Part shown: piece after piece, positions 1 through 4,426 of the stretch
Position numbering within the stretch: position 1 is the first letter of the stretch
Layout of the letters: every line of letters begins with the position of its first letter
NCBI GenBank assembly: GCA_007130585.1
Contig: SLSE01000068.1
Span: 1-5,208 of the forward strand
DNA length: 5,208 nt
Direction: 5' to 3'
Source: Syntrophomonadaceae bacterium
GTDB taxonomy: Bacteria; Bacillota; Dethiobacteria; DTU022
Notes under the pieces: model-generated
The model's database searches: none
What the model was told of the DNA's origin: nothing
Seen by the model: only the letters and a program-made list of their open reading frames with translations
Translations under genes and position numbers: made by a program

Positions 1-9
1 CCCGGGCAG

Positions 10-25
10 GTTCAGGGAACTGAAC
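10..25. repeat. Inverted repeat upstream of the prpC promoter
   Basis: GTTCAG (10-15) and CTGAAC (20-25) are perfect inverted arms around the four bases GGAA. In RNA this would be a 6-bp stem with a GNRA-type tetraloop, extendable by two pairs (8-9 with 27-28) if A26 is bulged. It lies just upstream of the -35 box of the predicted prpC promoter and is followed by TTGTTGTTG rather than a real T-tract. It could be a weak terminator of an upstream gene, an operator, or chance. A third half-site, CTGAAC, lies at 61-66 over the end of the -10 box. The symmetry is seen directly; any function is inference. Confidence 0.35.
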
Positions 26-33
26 ACTTGTTG

Positions 34-62
34 TTGCCTGCAGGCTGTCTATTTGCTATACT
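34..62 (+). promoter_or_regulatory. Predicted sigma-A promoter of the prpC-prkC-rsgA-rpe operon
   Basis: The -35 box is TTGCCT (34-39) and the -10 box is TATACT (57-62), separated by 17 bp. TG at 54-55 makes an extended -10 (TGCTATACT). The -10 has one mismatch to TATAAT and the -35 two to TTGACA. Transcription would begin near position 68-70, giving a leader of about 40 bases before the GTG of the phosphatase gene. The upstream gene is outside the window, so readthrough from it cannot be excluded. Confidence 0.6.
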
Positions 63-94
63 GAACGTGATATTTACATAATAAAGAGACTGGC

Positions 95-100
95 GGAGGT
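95..100 (+). promoter_or_regulatory. Ribosome binding site of prpC
   Basis: GGAGGT at 95-100 is followed by 8 bases and then GTG at 109. This strong Shine-Dalgarno sequence decides the GTG start. Confidence 0.85.
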
Positions 101-108
101 TTAAACCC

Positions 109-858
109 GTGAATGTAGCCGGATTGACTGATAAGGGGTTAGAGCGTCCCCGGAACGAGGACAGGTGCTTTGTCGAAACAGATTCAAGTAACGCCCTGCT
201 GGCGGTTGCCGACGGCATGGGCGGGCACCGTGCCGGGAATGTGGCCAGCGAACTGGCGGTATCGAGGGCCGAACAGCTGTGGGCAGCTTTAAACAAGACT
301 ACTGCGCTTTCCTCCGACCAGGCCCGCAAACTGATCAGCAGCTTAATAACCGAGGCCAACGAATTAATCATGGTTGAAGCCGGGAACTCTCCCGAACGGC
401 GGGGCATGGGCACTACCTTTACTGCCGGCCTGCTCTGCGGTAACCGTCTGACCATAGGCCATATCGGCGACAGCCGGGCATACCTTATAAACGACGGCAG
501 GATCGAGCTCCTGACCAGGGATCATTCCCTGCTGGAGCAGTTGATCGAGTCCGGGCAGGTTAACCCCGAAGACGCAAAAAACCACCCCCAGCGCCATGTT
601 CTTACCAGGGCCCTGGGGATAGACCGAAATTTACAGGCAGATATAAAAGAGCTGGAAATTGAAGCCGGTTCAGCCCTCCTGTTCTGCACGGACGGCCTGA
701 CCAACCTGGTCAGCGACGACGAAATTCTCGAAGCGGCTGCCGGGCAGAACGATCCGCAGCTGCTGGCCGAAAAACTGATCGAACTGGCCAACTCACGGGG
801 CGGAACAGATAACATCACAGTGGTAGTAGCAACCGGTATTGGGGGTCAGAAAACTTAA
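109..858 (+). CDS. prpC: PP2C-family protein Ser/Thr phosphatase (PrpC/Stp type)
   Basis: This cytoplasmic metal-dependent (PPM/PP2C) phosphatase removes phosphate from Ser/Thr residues and is the expected antagonist of the kinase encoded next to it. The protein has 249 residues, the usual single-domain bacterial length. Visible motifs are the N-terminal R-x-x-NED (R13, N16-E17-D18), DGMGGH (35-40), GTTFT near residue 104, GDSR (120-123), CTDGL with D195, and GTDN with D234. The aspartates at 18, 35, 121, 195 and 234 match the positions that bind the two Mn/Mg ions in the family, and R13 is the usual phosphate-binding arginine. There is no signal peptide or membrane segment. The GTG start follows GGAGGT. 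Its TAA stop overlaps the ATG of prkC (TAATG), so the two are probably translationally coupled. The symbol follows B. subtilis usage; stp is the equivalent elsewhere. Confidence 0.95.
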   Translation: MNVAGLTDKGLERPRNEDRCFVETDSSNALLAVADGMGGHRAGNVASELAVSRAEQLWAALNKTTALSSDQARKLISSLITEANELIMVEAGNSPERRGMGTTFTAGLLCGNRLTIGHIGDSRAYLINDGRIELLTRDHSLLEQLIESGQVNPEDAKNHPQRHVLTRALGIDRNLQADIKELEIEAGSALLFCTDGLTNLVSDDEILEAAAGQNDPQLLAEKLIELANSRGGTDNITVVVATGIGGQKT

Positions 859-2495
859 TGGTCGGAAAAATATTAGCCAAACGCTATGAACTTATTGAAA
901 AAATTGCCGAGGGGGGAATGGCCCGCGTTTACCGCGGCCGCGACCTTCTCCTGAAGCGTACCGTGGCTGTAAAAGTGCTAAAAGATCAGATGACCGGCGA
1001 CGCTGCTTTCATTCGCCGCTTTGAACGGGAAGCCCAGTCCGCGGCAGCCCTCTCCCATCCCCACATCGTCAGCATCTACGATGTTGGCGAGCAGGACGGC
1101 ATATACTTTATGGTCATGGAGTACGTGGACGGTAAAAACCTGAAAGAATATATCAGGGCGAAAGGCCGCCTGCCGGTGCACGAAGCTATCCGTATTGCCC
1201 GCCAGATCGGCGAAGCGCTGGAGGAGGCCCATAAAGCGGGCGTTGTTCACCGCGATATAAAACCCCAGAATATCCTTTTCTCGCGCGAAGGCAAGGTGAA
1301 GGTTACCGATTTCGGCATCGCCATTGCCGGTGACGGTGTAACGGTGACGGTAGGCGATGAAATTATCGGTTCCGTTCAGTATATTGCCCCCGAGCAGGCC
1401 AGGGGCGAACTGGCCGGCAAGCAGTCCGATCTCTACTCGCTCGGTATAGTTCTCTACGAAATGGTAACCGGCAAAGTGCCTTTTGCCGGAGAGAGCCCCG
1501 TGGCGGTAGCCATGAAGCATATCCAGGAGCAGATTGTTCCACCGGGACGCATAGTTGCCGACCTTCCCGAAAACCTGGAGCAGATCATTTTAAAAGCGGT
1601 GGAAAAAGATGCCGCTGAACGCTACAAAACAATCGATGATCTGCTGGAAGACCTGTTTTACGCCGAAGAAAAAGGCGGGCACCGGGTGGTCCCGGCCCGT
1701 TCCGCGGCGAACGGTAACGGCAGCGACGAAGATGACGATGTAATCCTGAGGCCGCCTGCAGCCATGGCAGGAAAAAGAAGGCGCCTGTCGCCCCGTTTTA
1801 TCCGGGCCATGATCATATCCCTGCTCCTGGTTGCTTTACTGGCCCTGACAGCCTGGGGAGGGGTTTACGTAGTAAACAACTATATTATCGTGCCCGAGGT
1901 GGCCGTGCCTGAAGTACGGAATCTAAGCCAGAGCGAAGCGGCCGAAGTCCTGAGGGAAGAAGGCCTGGAACCCTCGCCCGAGATTTTCTATGTCGATGAC
2001 GATGAGATTCAGGTCGGAAACGTGGTAAAAACCGACCCTCCCGAAGGAAGAATTGTCCGGCAGGACAGGGTGATCAGCCTCTATGTCAGCAAAGGCCCCG
2101 AAGCCATTGTCCTTCCCGAACTGGTCGGAAAAACTGAAATGGAAGCGCGCCTGATCCTGCAGGAACTGGAACTGAGCATGAGCCCGGTCTGGGAGTATAA
2201 CGAGGATATCCCTGAAGGCGAGATTTACCGCCAGGTGCCGGGAGAATCTTTCAAAGTGTCGCGCGGCGAGGAAGTTGTGGTTTATATCAGCCAGGGCCGC
2301 GGGCCATTCCGGCTGGCCGACCTGGTCGGTTATTCCGAACAGGGCGCCCTGAATTACCTGGAGGAAAATGACCTGCGGGACCGGATTCGCTATCGATTTT
2401 CTATCGGCAATTCAGGGCATGTCATCGAACAGGACCCCGAACCGGGCGCGGAAGTTACACCCGGCCAGACTGTTCTGCTGGTTGTCGGTGAATAG
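858..2495 (+). CDS. prkC: PASTA-domain membrane Ser/Thr protein kinase (PrkC/StkP/PknB type)
   Basis: This is a Hanks-type kinase that senses peptidoglycan fragments through extracellular PASTA repeats and phosphorylates cytoplasmic targets. The protein has 545 residues. The kinase domain spans about 10-270: glycine-rich loop 16-24, ATP-binding K39, helix-C E58, HRD 131-133 with catalytic D133, N138, DFG 151-153, an activation loop with candidate phospho-threonines T162 and T164, and APE-like motif 177-179. A linker rich in acidic then basic residues (KRRR) precedes a single transmembrane helix at about 318-339, which gives a cytoplasmic N-terminus and an outside C-terminus. Three PASTA repeats follow (about 350-413, 417-482, 484-545). 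B. subtilis PrkC has three PASTA repeats plus an Ig-like end, which is absent here. The glycine loop is IAEGGMA, with alanine at the usual first glycine. No strong Shine-Dalgarno sequence is present (only GGGGG 12 bases away), fitting coupling to prpC. Confidence 0.95.
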   Translation: MVGKILAKRYELIEKIAEGGMARVYRGRDLLLKRTVAVKVLKDQMTGDAAFIRRFEREAQSAAALSHPHIVSIYDVGEQDGIYFMVMEYVDGKNLKEYIRAKGRLPVHEAIRIARQIGEALEEAHKAGVVHRDIKPQNILFSREGKVKVTDFGIAIAGDGVTVTVGDEIIGSVQYIAPEQARGELAGKQSDLYSLGIVLYEMVTGKVPFAGESPVAVAMKHIQEQIVPPGRIVADLPENLEQIILKAVEKDAAERYKTIDDLLEDLFYAEEKGGHRVVPARSAANGNGSDEDDDVILRPPAAMAGKRRRLSPRFIRAMIISLLLVALLALTAWGGVYVVNNYIIVPEVAVPEVRNLSQSEAAEVLREEGLEPSPEIFYVDDDEIQVGNVVKTDPPEGRIVRQDRVISLYVSKGPEAIVLPELVGKTEMEARLILQELELSMSPVWEYNEDIPEGEIYRQVPGESFKVSRGEEVVVYISQGRGPFRLADLVGYSEQGALNYLEENDLRDRIRYRFSIGNSGHVIEQDPEPGAEVTPGQTVLLVVGE

Positions 2496-2500
2496 GGAGG
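2495..2500 (+). promoter_or_regulatory. Ribosome binding site of rsgA
   Basis: GGGAGG at 2495-2500 begins on the last base of the prkC stop codon and lies 6 bases before TTG at 2507. It supports the TTG start, since the codons that follow encode the normal N-terminus of the family. Confidence 0.8.
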
Positions 2501-2506
2501 TTTTAT

Positions 2507-3388
2507 TTGCTGCAGGGGAAAATAGTTAAAGCAGCGGGAGGATTTTTTTCCGTTCAGGATGAAAGCGGGAAAGAGCATGTCTGCCGGGCCAGGGGGGCTC
2601 TTAAACGAGGCAATAAATCTTTAATGGTCGGCGATAATGTAGTATTCGATCCCGTTGAAGAGGATCCCGCTGTTGATGGTATTATTGAGGAAATGCTGCC
2701 CCGCTCCAACCGGCTGGATCGCCCTCCGGTTGCCAACCTTGATCAACTGGCTGTTATAATGTCCATCCGGCATCCCGACTGTGACTGGCAGCTGGCCAGC
2801 AGGATGTTTGTGCTGGCAGAAAAAGAAGGGTTGGCTGCTTTTCTCTGCCTCAATAAAACAGACCTGACACCTGCCGGCGAACTGGAAAACCTGCCCGCCC
2901 TGCTCTGCAACTACCCCTACCGGGTTATTTATACCAGCGCGGTCGAGCGCATCGGCCTGGAAAGCCTGAAAGAAAACCTGGAAGGACAGTGCTCGGTTCT
3001 GGCCGGGCCTTCCGGAGTCGGCAAGTCAACACTGCTAAACGCAATCCAGCCCGGGCTTACCCTGAAAACCGGAACGGTCAGCGATAAAATAAAGCGCGGC
3101 CGCCACACCACCCGCCAGGCCGAGCTGTTACCTCTCGCCGGCGGGGGATCGGTTGTTGATACCCCGGGTTTTACCAGGCTTGATTTTAAAGACATCGAGG
3201 CCGATCAGCTGTCCTTTTATTTTCCCGAATTCGAACCCCTGATCGGAAAATGCGGGTTTCGCGACTGCCGTCATATCAGCGAACCCCGCTGTGCGGTACG
3301 GGAACAGGTAGGTGCCCGGTTGAATCCGATGCGCTATGATCACTACCGCTATTTCATGAACGAACTTGAAAAACAGGAGGTTTACTGA
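2507..3388 (+). CDS. rsgA: Ribosome small-subunit-dependent GTPase RsgA (YjeQ/CpgA)
   Basis: RsgA is a circularly permuted GTPase that binds the 30S subunit late in assembly and hydrolyses GTP in a ribosome-stimulated way. The protein has 293 residues, normal for the family. An N-terminal OB-fold (about 1-65) is followed by the permuted G motifs in the expected order: G4 NKTD (116-119), G5 TSA (143-145), G1 GPSGVGKST (167-175), G2 threonines in RGRHTT (197-202), and G3 DTPG (218-221). The C-terminal zinc site is C249, C254, H256 and C262. The start is TTG with GGGAGG six bases upstream, 11 bases after prkC. In Firmicutes CpgA is a reported substrate of PrkC and of the PrpC phosphatase, so the gene order is functionally coherent. 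No anomaly is visible. Confidence 0.96.
   Translation: MLQGKIVKAAGGFFSVQDESGKEHVCRARGALKRGNKSLMVGDNVVFDPVEEDPAVDGIIEEMLPRSNRLDRPPVANLDQLAVIMSIRHPDCDWQLASRMFVLAEKEGLAAFLCLNKTDLTPAGELENLPALLCNYPYRVIYTSAVERIGLESLKENLEGQCSVLAGPSGVGKSTLLNAIQPGLTLKTGTVSDKIKRGRHTTRQAELLPLAGGGSVVDTPGFTRLDFKDIEADQLSFYFPEFEPLIGKCGFRDCRHISEPRCAVREQVGARLNPMRYDHYRYFMNELEKQEVY
3374..3380 (+). promoter_or_regulatory. Ribosome binding site of rpe inside rsgA
   Basis: CAGGAGG at 3374-3380 lies within the last codons of rsgA and 10 bases before ATG at 3391. It points to translation of rpe coupled to rsgA. Confidence 0.75.
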
Positions 3389-3390
3389 AA

Positions 3391-4053
3391 ATGACCCTTA
3401 AAGTGGCGCCGTCCCTGTTGTCTGCCGATTTCAGCTGCCTGCGCGAGGAGGTAAAGAGAATTGAGGTTAACGGGGCCGACTGGGTCCATCTCGATGTCAT
3501 GGACGGCCACTTTGTGCCTTCCATAACCATTGGCCCGGTAGTGGTTGAATCGCTGCGCCCGCAGACAGGCCTGTTTATGGATGCTCACCTGATGGTCAGC
3601 GAACCGGAAAATCACATCGAAGAATTTGCCCGGGCCGGGGTTAACCTGATTACCGTCCAGGGAGAAGCCACCGCCCACCTGGATCGCGCCCTGCGCAAAA
3701 TAAAAAGCCTCGGAGCGAAAGCAGGCGTTGCTTTAAACCCCGCCACACCTGCTTCCGTACTCGAATACGTCTGGCCCCTTCTTGACCTGGTCCTGATTAT
3801 GAGCGTCAATCCCGGCGCCGGAGGGCAATCCTTTATTCCCGGGGTCATCCCCAAAATTGAATATGTGGCCGGCCAGATCCGCTCCCGCAACCTTACCATG
3901 GAACTGGAAGTAGACGGCGGTATTAACCGTGAAACGGCCCCGGCCGTAATAAAAGCGGGCGCCACGGTCCTGGTTGCCGGCTCGGCAGTATTCAAAGCTG
4001 AAAACGGCATGGACCTGATTGGCGACTTGAAAAATATGCAAAATATGCTATAA
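3391..4053 (+). CDS. rpe: Ribulose-phosphate 3-epimerase
   Basis: Rpe interconverts D-ribulose 5-phosphate and D-xylulose 5-phosphate in the pentose phosphate pathway, in the cytoplasm. The protein has 220 residues, the full family length, and folds as a TIM barrel. Visible motifs are APSLLSADF (6-14), HLDVMDGHFVP (33-43) with metal ligands H33 and D35, DAHLMV with H66, VALNPATP near 113-120, MSVNPGAGGQ (137-146), and EVDGGI with catalytic D175. The usual phenylalanine of VNPGFGGQ is alanine, and the common H-x-E after strand four appears as VQGE. Both metal-binding residues and both catalytic aspartates remain, so activity is expected. ATG follows rsgA by two bases. The last codons and the TAA stop are shared with a promoter for the downstream rib genes. 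Ribulose 5-phosphate is also the RibB substrate. Confidence 0.96.
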   Translation: MTLKVAPSLLSADFSCLREEVKRIEVNGADWVHLDVMDGHFVPSITIGPVVVESLRPQTGLFMDAHLMVSEPENHIEEFARAGVNLITVQGEATAHLDRALRKIKSLGAKAGVALNPATPASVLEYVWPLLDLVLIMSVNPGAGGQSFIPGVIPKIEYVAGQIRSRNLTMELEVDGGINRETAPAVIKAGATVLVAGSAVFKAENGMDLIGDLKNMQNML

Positions 4054-4054
4054 T
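4027..4054 (+). promoter_or_regulatory. Predicted sigma-A promoter of the rib operon, overlapping the end of rpe
   Basis: The -35 box is TTGAAA (4027-4032) and the -10 box is TATAAT (4049-4054), with a 16-bp spacer and an extended -10 TGC (4046-4048). The -10 is a perfect consensus and contains the rpe TAA stop. The start of transcription would be near 4060-4062, just ahead of the FMN aptamer, as expected for a riboswitch leader. The spacer consists mostly of a tandem 9-bp repeat. Confidence 0.8.
4031..4048 (+). repeat. Tandem 9-bp repeat in the promoter spacer
   Basis: AAAATATGC occurs at 4031-4039 and again, directly abutting, at 4040-4048. It encodes the non-conserved Rpe tail (K-N-M-Q-N-M-L). 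The second copy supplies the extended -10 TGC of the rib promoter. Replication slippage is the likely origin; this is inference. Confidence 0.7.
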
Positions 4055-4065
4055 CTAAATGACCG

Positions 4066-4219
4066 TTATCTTCAGGGTCCGGTGAGAAGGGCTGCCCCTT
4101 CAATTCCGAACCGGCGGTGATGTTTTGCCGGCAAATCCGCAAAACAAAGCCCGCGAGCCTTACAGAGGCTGATCCGGTGTAAATCCGGAGCCGACAGTAT
4201 AGTCTGGAAGGGAGAAGAA
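4066..4219 (+). ncRNA. FMN riboswitch aptamer (RFN element)
   Basis: This leader RNA binds flavin mononucleotide and lowers expression of the riboflavin genes when FMN is plentiful. The six-helix layout is visible. P1 is CUUC 4070-4073 with GAAG 4214-4217. P2 is CGG 4080-4082 with CCG 4106-4108, plus the conserved ACCGGCGGU 4110-4118. P3 is GCGG 4114-4117 with CCGC 4151-4154, with a variable 8-bp stem 4121-4128/4139-4146. P4 is AGCCU 4156-4160 with AGGCU 4166-4170. P5 is UCCGG 4173-4177 with CCGGA 4185-4189 around the conserved UGUAAAU loop. P6 is GAC 4193-4195 with GUC 4202-4204. The conserved strings CCCGCGAGC, GCCGACAGU and GUCUGGA are present. The loop normally reading UGAAAU is split by an extra hairpin at 4086-4101. 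The usual GGAUG near the 3' end is GGAAG. Confidence 0.97.
4070..4079 (+). promoter_or_regulatory. Antiterminator strand within the FMN aptamer
   Basis: CTTCAGGGTC at 4070-4079 is the exact reverse complement of GACCCTGAAG at 4249-4258, the 5' side of the terminator. When FMN is absent this 10-bp pairing would block the terminator; when FMN is bound, P1 holds the strand and the terminator forms. B. subtilis ribD uses the same logic with UUCGGGGC, so the A/U pair here is a compensatory change from the G/C pair there. Confidence 0.85.
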
Positions 4220-4227
4220 ACGGCCTA

Positions 4228-4244
4228 ATAAACTGCCTGTTTAT
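4228..4244 (+). other. Spacer hairpin between aptamer and terminator
   Basis: ATAAAC (4228-4233) and GTTTAT (4239-4244) form a perfect 6-bp stem with a 5-base loop. A hairpin at this position is also seen in the B. subtilis ribD leader. It may shorten the distance between the antiterminator strands or act as a pause site; either role is inference. Confidence 0.6.
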
Positions 4245-4247
4245 CCA

Positions 4248-4281
4248 AGACCCTGAAGCAGCTTAGTGCTCGGGTTTTTTT
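4248..4281 (+). terminator. FMN-controlled intrinsic terminator
   Basis: ACCC (4250-4253) pairs with GGGT (4272-4275), and AGCA (4257-4260) with TGCT (4267-4270). G4255-C4271 can pair between them, leaving small bulges. The loop is GCTTAG, and seven T's follow at 4275-4281. The 5' half overlaps the target of the antiterminator strand, so formation depends on FMN. It would stop transcripts from the rib promoter and also readthrough from the rpe operon. Confidence 0.88.
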
Positions 4282-4413
4282 AATGCAGTTTTCGGCTGAA
4301 AAGCTATGGCGGGGCTTAAGGTGCCCGGAAAAGAGAAGTGCCGGAAGCAGCCCGGCTCCGGAGCTTTTCTACGGCAGTCGTTAGCGGAGATAAGGTCTCC
4401 GACTACTGGATGC
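4282..4413 (+). other. Structured leader between the riboswitch terminator and ribD
   Basis: These 132 bases hold no supported gene but are rich in self-complementarity. GAAAAGCT (4298-4305) pairs perfectly with AGCTTTTC (4362-4369). Inside it lie GGGC/GCCC (4312-4315/4323-4326, loop 7) and GCCGG/CCGGC (4340-4344/4352-4356, loop 7), which together draw a three-way junction. Alternatively GAAAAG (4328-4333) pairs with the same CTTTTC, stacked with CCGGA/TCCGG (4341-4345/4357-4361). TTTTC/GAAAA (4289-4293/4298-4302) is a third option. A separate hairpin CGGAGA/TCTCCG (4385-4390/4396-4401) ends 12 bases before the ribD Shine-Dalgarno sequence. I do not recognise this as a known RNA family. The pairings are seen; a regulatory role is inference. 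Confidence 0.45.
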
Positions 4414-4419
4414 GAGGTG
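4414..4419 (+). promoter_or_regulatory. Ribosome binding site of ribD
   Basis: GAGGTG at 4414-4419 is followed by 7 bases and TTG at 4427. An in-frame TGA at 4418-4420 rules out a start further upstream, and the next candidate, ATG 4448, has no Shine-Dalgarno sequence. Confidence 0.8.
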
Positions 4420-4426
4420 AACTTTT

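Noticed and set aside
1..64. Possible C-terminal end of an upstream gene (rlmN often precedes prpC)
   Set aside because: All three forward frames are open for a short stretch, but none shows a recognisable RlmN ending, and a promoter and inverted repeat lie here instead.
77..82. Alternative -10 box CATAAT nearer the prpC start
   Set aside because: No acceptable -35 box lies 16-18 bp upstream; the TATACT promoter with TGC and TTGCCT is better.
978..1520. Long open frame on the minus strand opposite the kinase domain
   Set aside because: It is a shadow of the well-conserved prkC coding frame, with no ribosome binding site or recognisable motif.
4124..4135. Perfect palindrome TTTGCCGGCAAA as a protein operator
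   Set aside because: It lies in the variable P3 stem of the FMN aptamer, where the longer 8-bp stem 4121-4128/4139-4146 explains the symmetry.
4283..4384. A 33-codon ATG reading frame in the ribD leader
   Set aside because: It starts just after the terminator T-tract with no Shine-Dalgarno sequence, and its peptide resembles nothing I recognise; the same bases are better explained as structured RNA.
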